From positions 30,854 through 94,853 of the forward strand of contig JAMYHX010000119.1 of assembly GCA_025529335.1 (NCBI GenBank): 64,000 nt of DNA, in the 5' to 3' direction. The notes below the pieces were generated by a model. It made no database searches. It saw only the letters and a list, made by a program, of their open reading frames with translations, and had not been told where the DNA came from. Below are positions 21,375 to 33,968 of the stretch, in pieces. Positions within the stretch are counted from its first letter, which is position 1. Every line of letters starts with the position of its first letter. The position numbers and the translations under genes were made by a program. This stretch comes from Rhizopus sp. PT2906. Taxonomy: Eukaryota; Mucoromycota; Mucoromycetes; Mucorales; Rhizopodaceae.

Positions 21375-23259
21375 TTATATATTATGACTTGATTTTTTTC
21401 TTGTAGATTTCTTTGGTTTGTTTGTATGATACAGATGTAATATTTCCTCTGAGCTTAATCCTTTTTCCCAAACATGAATATCGCGGAAAGTTGCTTCCAA
21501 ATTAACGCTATTGTCCCAAGGGTTTTGATACTTGTCATTCAAAGGCTCAATAGATCCAAACCATATTCCCCTAACTATACTTCCTATCTCACTTGGGTAA
21601 TTCCAATTAGCCTTACTGACCACGACGTGCCCATCCATGTAAAGTGCAATAGCCGGTATGCTTTGGTTGGTCGAGACTGGATGAATAGTGAGGGTATAAT
21701 GATGATATTCTTTATCTAATCCAAAGGGCGAGGGACGCAGTTGTAGACCAGCTATACCATCCCATTCCCACTTTTCGTTTCGTTTTATGGCCTTGATCGA
21801 TATGGATTCTGCGTTTCTCCTGAGTTGATGCGTATAAGCACAGATACGTCCGTGATCTGTCTGGATGACCATAGCCATCTTACCGCTTCCTGGATTGCTT
21901 ACGGCAGTTTTCATCCACCAGCTGACAGTGATGGTCTGAGCCGAAGTCTGAGTGGGCATACCCAAGAAGATATAGCTTGTGTCTCCAGAGAGATAGACAC
22001 CATCATTCACATACACCGCATTTCTCATAATTCCTGCTAGATGATTACCCGAGTCGTCTTCTGCTGGTAGCGGGTTTATTCCTTTTCTTGCCTCGTTCTT
22101 GGGTTCCTTTAGTGGCCAATGCCCTACCAAGCCATCTGCTCTCTTGGTATGGCGCAAGATATAACAACTATCGGGTCTAGGGTCTGGTCTTCCGTCCAAT
22201 AAGAACGGTCTCAATCGGCAATAAAGACTGTTATCGATCTCCATCATCACCTTTTCGTTCACATCCTTCATCAAGTTCTTGTTGGCTGCTGATTCCCAAA
22301 TATGTGTGCCCAAATTTGCTGAAAAGTCATAACTTTTCTCGAGAAAGAGTGTGCGCAATCCAGCACTGTCCCAGAGTGGCCAAAAGTAAGAAGTATAATT
22401 CAAGACGGTGACCTCGTTGGGGAAAAAGGGGGCGAGCTTCCCGGGCAGAACGACCGAGTGATAATTCCAATCAGAGCTATCAAAGGTAGCATAAGTAGCG
22501 TACCATCTTTGAATGAATCTAGAATGAGGTCTTGCCATGATCATGGCATTGCACAGTCCCACGGAACCATCTGTTCATATATAAGTATATATATATAGCA
22601 CCATAAGACTTTTTTCATCACAGCTTACCTACACCTTCCTGCGCCATAATGAATTCCTTGTTCAATAAATGATCAACCGGCTTTAAAGAGATCAGATCGA
22701 GATCAACATAGATGCCTCCATACTTTTCAAGGACTTCTAAACGAACGACATCTGCTCGATGTGCATAATGACTCACGGGTCGATCAAATACTTTTTGAAC
22801 CAAGGGCACTTTGTTCAGTGTCAGCATTGGCCGAGCTCGTTCAAAGTTGTCGCCAACAGGTAAATGATGGTAGTGAAACATGATCTTTTCCGGTTTCAAA
22901 ACGTCGTGTGCTGATTTGATGGCGAGATAGTGTATCAGGTCCAATGTGGGTTCAGGATCTCGTAGGCCATAAACAAAGTGAACAATCTTGGGGATGCGAT
23001 GACCCATAGGTGTAAGTGATGCTTCTTGGGCAAGTGTCAGTTCTTTAAAATGACCTGATGAAGGTGGCGGTAATCGCACTTCCAGTGAATGGCTCTTGGT
23101 TTGTTGTACTGGGCGATCTTTGGTAGATGATAAACGAGAAAGATAAAAGAACAAGATGAGGAAAAAGATGATCAGTGGCCATCTCTTTCTGAATCTAAGC
23201 CGAGAGAAGGAATAGTTGTTTCTTTTATGAAAAGGTAAAGGATGTCTAGGTTTAAACAT
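21375..23259 (-). CDS. GT32-type glycosyltransferase fused to LamG-like lectin domain
   Basis: Two exons, 22629-23259 and 21375-22570, phase 1 junction (EGV|DGSVGLCNAM); 608 aa. A basic N-terminus and one membrane helix (about 27-42, WPLIIFFLILFFYL) make it a type II membrane protein. The GT32 (glycosyltransferase sugar-binding, DXD) domain follows: IPKIVHFVYGL, HRADVVRLEVLEKYGGIYVDLDLI with its DxD, and the Gly-rich segment after the intron. From about residue 370 a concanavalin A/laminin G-like beta-sandwich begins (LVGHWPLKE...DDSGNHLAGIM, VSWWMKT, ALYMDGHVVV, FRDIHVWEKGLSSEEI). GT32 enzymes include Golgi mannosyltransferases (Och1 type). The lectin-like part may position glycan acceptors; that is inference. 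Confidence 0.88.
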
Positions 23260-23860
23260 GATCCATTATATTTTTACAAAGAAAAAAAAAAGAGACGCAT
23301 AAAGGGTATTTTTATTTTTACAAGCTAGATATTTCTGTATTTCTGGTTGTACTACCCGCTAAATCATCCCCGTGCATTTGGTTGCAGCATTTAGAAATTA
23401 TGGAATTTTGATCCAACAGTACATCTTTGAAATTTACTCTACCTTTATTATAGAGCAACTGACAAATTTGCTTTCAAAATGGGGAGGATAACTGTCTAGT
23501 ATTTTTGCCCCTTTATTATAGGGCAATTGACTTTAGAAGGATAAACTTGACCAAATATAGGATGTGCCACAACATGTTTTACTCAGTCTTTCCCAGTTAA
23601 ACGGAAATAGTGTCTGATCCAGAAAAATACACTCTCAGTAAACATATACGGATGACGAGGGTCTTTACCAAATACGGGTCAAAACATACTCTAATTCCTC
23701 TAAACAGACACTCATTTTGGTAAAGATATAAGAGAATCCTTTTCTCTTGTATATTAAGTAACTCGGAAAAGAGAGAGAAATCATATAAGTCTTATAAAGA
23801 AAATACATGTGTCTTTATAAAAGCATTTATTATAATCAAAAGCGATGTTTTCTTTTTTTT
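23260..23860. other. Intergenic spacer
   Basis: Upstream of the GT32 gene and downstream of the acyl-CoA dehydrogenase gene. AT-rich, with two similar stretches around TTTATTATAG(A/G)GCAA near 23450 and 23512. No gene seen. Confidence 0.5.
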
Positions 23861-25595
23861 TTACATTTTGGCCCCCATAAAAGAGCCAACCTTTGTAGCT
23901 TGACGAACACCTAAATCTAACATAATTTCTAAAGATAGATATGCGTTAATAACATGCGTATCCACACATAAACAACTATATTACCTTCGGAGCCACCAGG
24001 GATAGCAAACGCTCTTACTTCACGATACAATCGTTCCACTTTTTCACCTTGGCCACCACGGGTATAAGCCAAACCTCCAAAGATCTGAGCTGCTTCACGT
24101 GCACAGAATTCAAATGTACGTGTTGACTGGGCCTTACAAAGAGCAATGGGGCCACCCAAACGAACGGGCTGTAATTCAGGAGGCATCTTCTTGGCTTGGT
24201 AGATAAGAGACTCGAGCCATGCATGGGTTGCCTCTACCTTACGAATCATATTGGCCAACTTATTACGGATCACAGGATGGTCAATGAGTCGTTTGCCAAA
24301 GGTCTTTCGCTTGTGAGCATATTTCATAGCCTCTTCAATACAGCATCGAGCAAAACGGTTGGCTTGGATGACGATACCGATACGCTCCGCATTGAAGTTA
24401 TGCATGATGTATTTGAACCCTTTGTTTTCTTTACCAATCAAGTTTTCCTTGGGCACCTTGACATCTTCAAAGGTGATGTAGGCTGTACCTGAAGGCCAGA
24501 CACCAGAGCACTTCATCTGGCGTGTGGTCACACCAGGCATGTCACGTTCAATCAAAAGGAAGGAGATACCGTTGAACCCTTGTTCACCTGTACGGCAGGC
24601 AACAGTGAAGTAGTCGGCAAAGGTACCGTTAGTAATCCACTTCTTTTCGCCATTGACCAAGTAGTGGTCTCCCATATCCTTAGCCTCTGTCTGAAGATTG
24701 GCCACATCAGAGCCACCGGAAGGTTCGGTGATGGCTAAACAAATATGTTTTGTACCAGACAAGCAATCACGAACGACTTTGTCCTTCAAATACTTGGAGC
24801 CAAAGTGCATCACAGGAGGGAGACCGATACCGAGACCACCGAGTAAGCCCCAGGTAACCTAATAAAAAAAAAGGTGTCAAAAAAGGGGTAATCATGAAAG
24901 CAAAATCCCACTTACGCCACCAGACCCACAACGAGACATTTCATCAGCGACAATTAAAGCGTGGAAAGGGTCAAACTCTTCATATGAAACACCACCTGGT
25001 AATCCATAAGGAATATATTCTTTTTCAACACGACCTACAGAGGCAGCAAGGATACCAGCTTTTGCAGCCTTGACATAGATCTCTCGAGGCATCTGTTTGG
25101 CTTCATCCCATTCGTGAGTATAAGGCATGATTTCACGCTCGACAAAGTCACGCATGAATTGACGTACTTTGCGATGAGAGTCGTTATAGTAGGGGCTATA
25201 CCAATCTTGGTACCACATAGGATCGCCAAAGGGGACCATGTCACCAAAGACTTCACCGACTTGAAGAGGATTGGTCGTTGGTATGTCTTCCTGTTCTTCT
25301 GATTCTGTACCGATTTCACCAATCATGTACTGAGAGGCGATCTTTGTGAGAACAGAAGGGTTGTGGAATGCGTCGAATTGCTTGGTAGCATCTGTACCAG
25401 CTGCTTTCAAAAGTACTTTCTTGCCTCCTGGATGGTCGTCCAAGAACTTTGAAATATCATACACCTTGTCATGAACGATGATCCAACTATAAAATAAATA
25501 AGATATTTCGCTGATGGCGTCTTTTGGTATATATTTTACCAATCATCCGTTTGACTATGCTTAGCGACTTCCTCAACGGTAAACTTCTTGGACAT
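23861..25595 (-). CDS. Cytochrome b5-fused acyl-CoA dehydrogenase
   Basis: Four exons: 25540-25595, 24916-25486, 23985-24858, 23861-23928; 522 aa. The N-terminal cytochrome b5 domain (about 1-80) has both haem-ligand His motifs: HPGGKKVLL (first) and FDAFHNPSV (second); the first intron splits DDCWIIVHD, and splicing restores it. The acyl-CoA dehydrogenase part (about 115-522) shows AITEPSGGSDVANLQTEA, GEKKWITNGTFADYFTVACR, KTFGKRLIDHPVIRNKLANM and QIFGGLAYTRGGQGEKVERL before the C-terminal helix. Such fusions are common in fungi. They oxidise acyl-CoA or a related thioester using FAD; the b5 domain may pass electrons. The natural substrate cannot be read here. No peroxisomal targeting signal is evident (ends MGAKM). 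Confidence 0.93.
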
Positions 25596-26913
25596 GGAAT
25601 TAATGTAAGTAAAGAAAAGAAAATAGTAGAAATAATGAAATGCAGTCCTTTTAAATCAAGCATTCGTTGTGATGTGAGTACTTCACGTGAAAAAAAAGCT
25701 AGGGTTTACATACGAGCAATTTTGCCATATTAAGATAACCTTACAAACGTAAGGGGGATATGTAAAGGAGGCTTGTACGTTATATAGAGAATGACGAAAG
25801 CGAGAGGTTAATCAAGCTGATAAAAGACCGTCTTTCCTCACACAAACAGACTTGAAAACTAGATGAACATCATTCAAAAAGAGAGGAGATTGGAACTAGA
25901 AGAAAAAAAAAATCATGCAATTAAATCATATGAAAAATTTGTACGGCCAAAAATTGGGCTTTCTTCTTTGCACAGAGAATGAATTGACCAATGAAAAGAA
26001 TAGATAACCAAATAGATCTCAATAAAACACACACAGTCTTTATTTGGATGGAATGACTTGTACACCTTGTTCATCTTGTCATTTGATCAAATGGCCAAAC
26101 AGAAACTTACCCCGCATTTTTATTTTTACTTTAAATTCAGACGTTTTTGGTTCTTTTTTGGACAAAGCAACACAACAATTGCACTTTTTTACTTTTTGAT
26201 GCGCTTTAAGTTGTTGGATGCATATAACGGCCTATGTTAAGTGGGACAGTAATAATCTCCCAGATCAACTCTAGTCTTTAGTGAGTGACTAAGGTCGTGG
26301 TGTACCCGTTAGAACGGAGGGTAGTACCATCACAACAGTCGTTGTAACATATTGCAAAATATATTTTTACTCTTGCGTTAACCACGCTAAGATGTTTGTG
26401 AGCTTCACAGGCATAATTTTTGTTGAAGGAACGCTGGTTGCTTTTATTTCTTTCATTTCTTCCAAGTTGGAGGACTCCATCCAGCTCACGTCCTCCGTAT
26501 CCAAGATATACGAGTGGAGCAGGATGCTCAAAATTACACTTCTCAATCATTTTGAGTATTTGCAGCTCCACGAGCCTCCCTTTGCAACGGCTTCCACGCC
26601 TTCGTCTTATCCATTTGCTGATAATGACCGATAATATTTTGTTTGTCTGTCACGCTGATTATACAGCAACGATGCGTTTCCTTTAACAAATCACAAAGTC
26701 AATTTTTCGAATATCTCTCTTCGTATTATAAAAAATCATGAGAGAGAGAGCATGTATGGCTGCTAATTATATACAATATCATTAACATCATTGTTTGGCG
26801 TACGATAAGCATATAAAGAGTAGAAGATGTACATTAAACATGTCAATCATTAATGTTTTTGAAGGGCATTAGCTTTATAAGTTGTTGCTCCATCTACGAT
26901 CTTATCACAAAGA
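25596..26913. other. Gene-poor spacer
   Basis: No supported gene. Both strands are open for about 300 bases around 26278-26690 (minus: CNFEHPAPLVYLGYGGRELD; plus: ASTPSSYPFADNDR), suggesting a decayed coding fragment of an unrecognised repeat family. The last part, next to copy B of the duplication, is AT-rich. Confidence 0.4.
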
Positions 26914-27792
26914 AGAAATATAAATATATACAGACGAACCTCTTTTAACAAACATACATCATTTTATACACAGACAGAATTATCTATGATCAATAAGACT
27001 AAACATGATACGCTGTATGATAATAAAGTGTATTGTACAAAGAACCATTCTTTTTATTTCTTTATTTATTTGCAAAGGATTAAAGGAATACTCATCATAG
27101 TGATGATTAGCATGACTAGCATCACTGGACTCCAAAATTTTCAGGATTATTACTACAAACAATAATCAGAGCTTTAAGGTGTCTGATTTCAGAATGATCC
27201 ATAGATAAAAGTGGTTCATCTGATCTTTTTCCATAAGTCATGTCTATGACCTTGCCTATGCAACCAGCTTCGATTTGAGTTAGGCTTTGAACGTCGAACA
27301 CTGCGGCGATTTCTCTAATAGCGTCACTCTCTGCTTCTGTGACCATCAAAGGTAGGCAAAGTAAGACCAGTAGCAAAGAAGCCAGCAAAGAGAGCGAGGG
27401 TCAAGAGCTTGAATTGCATTCTTCTGTGTGTTCTTTTTGGATGAATGCAAAATGGACTAAAGCCTCTTTTTATAGTGAATTCTGTCAGCATTGGTAAATG
27501 TTTAGGGTTGCAGGAAAGCAAATCCAAAAAAAAGGAGTAAAATGCATACGATTGATCTTGATGCAATGTTAAACGGAGGGCATCAGTGTTGATATTGAAG
27601 TATGTAAAAAAGGAGGACCTTCTCGTTTTTTTGTAGTCTATTGGGCATTTCATAGCAAGACTTTAAGATTATTATTTGTATTTAAACAAATCTTTAAGAT
27701 ATCTAATAGAAATACTCATTTCGAGTAAGCATTGATGATACTCTCAGTTGTCTATTCACGTAACAAGTTTAGGGGTGCTTTGTTTTCTGTTT
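26914..27792. repeat. Duplicated segment, copy B (879 bp)
   Basis: Identical by eye to 9767-10645, same orientation. It lies 103 bp downstream of the aspartate aminotransferase stop codon. See the entry for copy A. Confidence 0.95.
27122..27419 (-). CDS. Small secreted-protein gene, copy B, with the same frame conflict
   Basis: Same sequence as copy A: signal peptide from the ATG at 27419, continuation EAESDAIREIAAVF...NNPENFGVQ in a different frame ending at 27122, TATA box at 27468-27474. The 31-nt segment whose removal would fuse the frames is 27337-27367. Because no base differs, the conflict predates the duplication or both copies are functional despite it. Confidence 0.5.
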
Positions 27793-27894
27793 TACATTTC
27801 AAGAAATTATATATTTTAAGCGTAACTTTAATTTGAATGTAAGGAAAGAAAAAAAAAGGGGGGGAAATGACAGTTTCTATAATACACGATATAT

Positions 27895-29453
27895 TTAATC
27901 CTTGGTGACGTTGTGGATAGCTTCAGCAAGATACTTGACGTTAGATGAAGAGATACCTGCCATAGAGATTCTACCATCTTGTGTCAAGTAAACGTGCCAG
28001 TCAGACTTGATCTTGTTGACTTGCTCGGGTGTCAAACCAGAATAACAAAACATACCGATTTGGTCAGTGATATGGTTCCATCTCTTCTTTGATCCAAAGT
28101 CCTTTTCAAGATGACCTCTAAGCTTTTCTCTCATGGTGATGATACGATCAGCCATCAACTTGACTTCACCGAGCCATTCTTGCTTCAATTCGGGTGTGTT
28201 CAAGACGGTGCTGACGATGTGTGCGCCGTGAATAGGTGGGTTAGAGTACATGGGACGGATGATGATCTTCAATTGAGACTCAACACGTGCCTTTTCTTCG
28301 GCATCAGCACAGACAATAGAGAATGAACCAACACGTTCACCATAGAGACCCATGTTCTTGGCAAAGGATTGAGCCAAAACGACTTGGTGGCCTTCTTGGA
28401 CGAACTTACGGAGAGCGTAAGCATCGCGAGTACAGTCTCCAGAGGCGAAACCTTGGTAAGCCATATCAAAGAAAGCAAAGTGTTCACGTTCCTACATGTT
28501 TCTTAGTATTTGTGACATGAACTCGATCAACCTGTTATATATATGTTACCTTGATAACTTTGGAAATTTGGTCCCATTGTTCTTGAGTAGGGTCAACACC
28601 AGTAGGGTTGTGAGCACAGGCATGAAGAAGAACGATGGTGTTCTTGGGTGCTTTCTATAAGACAAGTTAGTATCTTTTCTCTTTCTCTCTCAAGAAAGTA
28701 ACTTACATAGATATCTTCGAGCATACCGTCGATGTTGAGACCATTTGTTTGCTTATCAAAATAAGTATACTTCTCCAAGGAAAGACCAGCATTCTTCATA
28801 ATTGGAATATGGTTACCCCAGGTAGGGTTGGGAACAATAATATTTTTGGCGTGGGGGTACCAATGGTTCAAGAACTCAGCACCAATACGAAGGGCACCAG
28901 TACCAGAAATAGATTGACTAATAACGAGCTACACAAAAAGTTTAATATCATCCCTCCTTCTTCGATTATAAACATACTCTGTTATCCTTGATCACAGAAC
29001 TATCCTCTCCATAAGCAAGTTCACCAGCAACCTTGGTGAAGGCAGGTACACCAGTGATACCAGCATATTCCTTGTCCAGACCCTTTTCCATAATCAACTT
29101 TTCAGCCTGAACTCACATGAAAAAAAAAAAGATAAATATTCCAAAAAAGGCAGTGGGAAAAAAAGAGTTTTTTTTTTATTACCTTTTTGACAGCATTCAA
29201 GACATAGGGTTTACCATTATCATCACGGTAAGCACCAACACCCAAATTCATCTTATTGGGAGATTGATCTTTCTTGTAGGCTTCAGTAACACCCAAGATA
29301 GCATCGGGTGGACCTACAGAAAAACAAGAGTTTAATATGTATTTTGTTGTGTGATTTTTCATTACCTTGAGGAACTGCATTCCAAGTGGAAACGAAGGCA
29401 CGAGATGCCATAAACTTGGGCTTGACCGAAGCACGAGTGATGGAGGAGAGCAT
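27895..29453 (-). CDS. Mitochondrial aspartate aminotransferase
   Basis: Six exons: 29366-29453, 29183-29313, 28978-29106, 28707-28928, 28550-28654, 27895-28491; 423 aa, the usual length. The first 29 residues are Ser/Arg/Lys-rich (MLSSITRASVKPKFMASRAF), a mitochondrial presequence. Class I PLP fold landmarks are all present: NLGVGAYRDDNGKP, QSISGTGALRIGAEFL, PNPTWGNH, HACAHNPTGVDPT, FFDMAYQGFASGD, and SFAKNMGLYGERVG, in which the Lys of SFAKN binds PLP. The C-terminal part has GMFCYSGLTPEQV and GRISMAGISSSNV. It interconverts aspartate and 2-oxoglutarate with oxaloacetate and glutamate and serves the malate-aspartate shuttle. Copy B of the duplication abuts its 3' side. Confidence 0.97.
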
Positions 29454-29966
29454 GACTTGAGAGAATAAAGAAGAGAACGGGAGAAAAAAGAAAGAAGAAA
29501 GGAAAAAGTCAAGAAACAGTTTCTATTACCAAAAAGGTTACACAACGTTTGAATTCAGTTACGTTTGTTTCCGAACTCAAACGGTGAGAAAAAAAAAAAC
29601 AAGGTCCCAGCCAACAACGCGTCTGATTGGGATGAATGAATCCCCTTCTCTAAACTTCCTTTCAAAACACCCTCTCATTCTTTAGATTTACTCGACAAAA
29701 AACAAAGACTCTCGACTAGCTTAGAAAAGATAATGAAAGAGTCATTTGGAGTCATTTCTTTTGAATTTATAAGGTGATTTGCGGAGTCCATCTTTGTTAA
29801 ATCATTTTTTGATGGGTCAAAGTCATCATCAATACAAGCCATATCTTTAATGTAAAGAAAAACAAGGTCAAACGTAGTAAGGAGATTGTAATTATTTGGT
29901 TTGTTTTTATTTTGTATTGAACATAGACTTCTATATTATACATTTGTAGTTCATACATCATATTAT
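29454..29966. promoter_or_regulatory. Upstream region of aspartate aminotransferase
   Basis: Minus-strand promoter side of the aminotransferase and 3' side of the GH9 gene. A purine-rich run near 29470-29510 (pyrimidine-rich leader on the sense strand) is the only feature noted. Confidence 0.4.
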
Positions 29967-32575
29967 TTACTGTCCCAACTCAGGGGCTCGTTGGGTCGTG
30001 CTCTCAGTGAGCAGTTCTCTAGGCAGAGTGATGCCCTGGTCAGTCAAATCCACAGATGTCTTCTTCTGACTCGCAGGAGAACCTTGAGAGAAATCTTTGG
30101 GAGAACCATCTTGTTGAAGAGTGCTACCTTCGTCACTTTCGTATCTGGTTGATGGTTCACTCTTTTGACGAAGAGGTTGTTGACGACGACGACGTATGAA
30201 CATAAATGCGAGTAGTCCAAGAAGACAGGCTGCTAGGATAGGAAAGATAATAGCGATGACAATAGCCCAGGTTGGTAATGCATTGGAAACGTGAGCTGTA
30301 GTTGGATTAGATGAACTAGTTGGTGTTTCATAATAGGGTCCATTGGGACTGTACATGGCTTGATAGGCCAAGATACCCTGATAGCATGCATTGTAATCAA
30401 GAGCAACCTCCGTTTGCGACCAATCAAGTCGCTGATCTGCAAAAGAATCATTTTTTGCAGGCCCACCCACGAGTGCTAATTAATATTGTTATTATCAAGG
30501 GGGAATAAACAAATAGTATGCACATCTTTTTACCTCCGTAAATAGTATGAGAATGACTTAGGTCAGTTGGACTTGCGATGGCGTCCGCAAGAGAATTAAA
30601 TCCTGCAGCAAGGGCTGAGTGAGGATACTTGGGTGAATTGGGGCGCTCTCCGACGATATAGTTTTGGTTGATCGGGTTCATGCCAAACATGTAGTTGAGT
30701 TGACGGATAGCAAGATCTATATAAAAAGAATGAGAGTGACTTCTTTTAATTGGGTCATTTTGTTACCTTCGTATCGCTTGATTTTTGCAGAAATGGCCAC
30801 TTGATCCGTAGGAGAAATGGCAAGTAATGGACGAAGGACTTGACGAGAATAAGACAGTAAAAGATAGCTTGCGCTCATAGCATTTGCGTTACTATTATCA
30901 TCGCTATATATTATGTTTGATTAATCAAGCATTAAGGATAACAATAAGAGATAATACCTATAAAAGTCCCAGAAGAGCAATCCACCCTTGGTTTGGTTGA
31001 CCGATGTACCACTGACGATACCATCCAAGTAATTCTCCGCGACCTTTCTGCTTTGAATAGATGTCTGTGGGTCCGAAGTATTAAAGAGAGACTCTGCCAA
31101 CAGTACATAGACAGCTCCGTACTATTCAAAAGAGGTGATGCATAAGAATAATAAAGCCACAAAATGCAATAACCCTTACCGTGTTGTCCCATCCCAGGGG
31201 TTCCGTGTGGTTTGTTCTCCAATCGGGCAGTTGATAATATGACAACGCGTCATTCAAGTAAGTCTCGTTCTTGGTAGCCTTGTACAAAGAAATAGCGGAC
31301 AGAATCAAGTCATCAAGATAATCTAAAGTCCTAATGAGCCCTGACCTCATTGTCTTTATTTTGTTTATACATACCGGTGCTTGCGTAAATATCCTTGACC
31401 GTAGGAACAGCAAACTGATATCTAGAAAAGCTGATAGTTTTGGAGCAGCTATAGAGCTGGACACCATGCGACAATAACAGATCCGCATATGCAGCATCTT
31501 TCTGATCACCTGTTACAGATGCAAACATACGAAACAAGGAAGATGCAGTTGCAAAGGCAGCGGCTACATATAAAGATCTATTAGAGTATGAAGGAACATT
31601 TAAATATATACACATTTACCTGTCATGGATGCTACATCTGTACCAAAGTTTGTCTCGTTGATTTGATAACTTGGTCTCGGCAATGGAATATTTGTATCCG
31701 GACCTATGGAAATAATGATACGAAAAAGGGAAAATTGTTATTTTAGCTCTTTGTTATTTTTACATCTAGTCCACATACCGAAGTAATTATTATCCAGACG
31801 AACATCTCCTATCTGTTTAAATTGTCTTAAAGTTCCGTACAGTGTTATTATATGTTATGACTTACTTGGACATAAAGCGTACATTTACTTGGATGTGCCT
31901 TGATCATCCAATCTGTTGCCTAACAATGAACAAAATTAGCCGTTGTCATTATGTGATAATAAAGAATATCGTCTTTACCCATTTGACCTGTTCCCGCAAG
32001 TAGCTTGCTTGGTTCGCCAGTTCGTATCCTTTGTAGTAATCAATACCTAAGCCCCACCAGATGATCAGTAATCGTAAAATACAAAAACAGAAAAGAGGTT
32101 ACCTCCCCAGCTTAGCATAAAAGCTGTGTAACTTAGAGGAAATGTAAACTGCAGAGATATAAGGTTAGATATACAGCTTTTTTCATACATTCTCTATTAA
32201 TACCTTCAAGTAGTCTCCGGCATCATAATATCCCTAAAGAATGAAGTGTTGAGTGGTTATTTTTTATTTCCTAATGAAAATAACCCGATAACTTACACCA
32301 GTCAAGTCCAATTGAACGTCGGAACCATCTGTCAAAGCAGAGTCGTGTCGCCTAAGTTGAAAAATAAGCATTGTGACAAGAAGGGAAAATAAAACAAGTA
32401 TGAAATCTTACCAAGCTATACGATTGTTACTAGGTAATTTTCCTGATCTCTGTGCTTCATAGAATAAGATTGAATGGCTTAATAGCCGAGCATACTCTAA
32501 GTTTGCAGATTGAACAATCGTCAAATTGTTGATTGAAATGGAAGAAACGACGGTAGCCATAAGGTGTAATGCCAT
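29967..32575 (-). CDS. GH9 endoglucanase with C-terminal membrane anchor
   Basis: Fourteen exons: 32412-32575, 32297-32351, 32204-32233, 32103-32148, 31979-32046, 31866-31919, 31779-31812, 31620-31703, 31375-31563, 31180-31322, 30958-31121, 30767-30903, 30534-30716, 29967-30475; all junctions keep frame, 619 aa. After a signal peptide comes LLSHSILFYEAQRSGKLPSN, RHDSALTDG, then the catalytic-base motif GGYYDAGDYLKF across three exons. YMFGMNPINQNYIVG and the conserved GGPAKNDSFADQRLDW followed by EVALDYNACYQG carry the acid Glu. Past the catalytic domain a membrane helix (WAIVIAIIFPILAACLLGLLAFMF) and an Arg-rich cytosolic tail follow. GH9 enzymes cleave beta-1,4-glucans. A membrane-anchored form in a non-cellulosic fungus suggests action on its own wall or on nearby plant glucan; this is inference. 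Confidence 0.93.
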
Positions 32576-33968
32576 CAAGAAAAGGAGCAGTATCTTTTTT
32601 TGTTATTTCAAAAAGATAAAAAGAAGAGGAATAAAAGATCAAATGGAAATCGAATATATATTAAATGTACCTTGTATTTATTTATAATGCGACCTTCTTT
32701 TTATGTAACCACTACTTCTATATTTATAAACCGTGGTACCTCTCTCTGCATACAATATGCTTAGCAAGCACAGCCTGTTTTGTTTTTCCTTTAATGGACA
32801 AAAAACAAGATTATTCATTGTTTTTCTGTAAACAGGTATCCCTTTATAAACAATAAGTTCTGCATTCCTGACGATAGCATGTCGAATAATCCATGGATAG
32901 AAATAAAGGCGACAAGAGATTATACCTGTTGTACGCGTGTTCTTGGCTACTTTACAAACACGACAACCCAAAGCATATCTTGGCACTAACAGGCACGTCC
33001 TTAAGTATGCTCTTATGGCAAAATAAGCTTATCCCCTGTCATAACCTAGTCAATAGCCCGTTATTTGATTCATCCTGTGTCTCATTGCTTAAGTATACGT
33101 GTCCGGAATATTTTATTTTCCTCCCCTTCCTCCTCTCCGTGAGCCTTGGAATTGACCCTGATACAATACCGCCTTTACCAGTTTTTCCGGCCTAGGCTTT
33201 GTCATCATCTAAAATATAAGCTTACTGATAAACATACGCTCTCTTTGCAGCGTGCTACTATTCTTGCCTATGATTGGGTCATATGAAATATAAACGTACG
33301 AACATTGATAGTAGTAAACATGGTGTATTACGTAATATATTTAACAGCATTATAGACAGTGTCTTATTTAACAAGGGAGAATCATCGGAAATATATAAGA
33401 GAATAGTACTATATTATTCAAAGGATAGTTCTCATAGCACCCCATCAAAATTTCAAGGCGCGCGTATAGTGAAATAATAAGTGTGGTCCTGAAAAGAATA
33501 CTATGCATAAAGATCGAAACTGCTTATGAAAAATCTATTTTTACAAAATATATGCCAGCCTGTACACTTTGGTTGAATGGACGTTCGATGCTATTGAAAA
33601 TGATTGAGGATTGGCCAATGCAATAAAGAAAAGGTTGCCTTGTCTCAACCATCCCATCTCAACCTCTGGTGGCCCAGCAAGGCTCCATGGGTCACCAGTC
33701 TATTTCAAGATTCAATGAATGCATAAACTCTTCCATCTTTACTAAACATAGATTGATAAAATACAAAGAGGCATCCTCAAGAATAATATCTATAACGTTA
33801 ACTTGTTTGTTAAACAGAACTATTTATTATTTATTGAAACAAGAAAACAATAAAGACTGCATGAACATGACTATATTTATTTGCTCGCCTTTAGGGTTAA
33901 ATATCAATATTGACATCATCATTGGCTGGAGTAACAGTGTGTTCATCTTTTGTTTAAATATGTTCTTT
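32576..33968. other. Gene-poor spacer
   Basis: No supported gene on either strand. Short frames near 32893-33195 and 33669-34088 have no recognisable motif. The end overlaps the 3' flank of the acidic secreted-protein gene. Confidence 0.5.
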
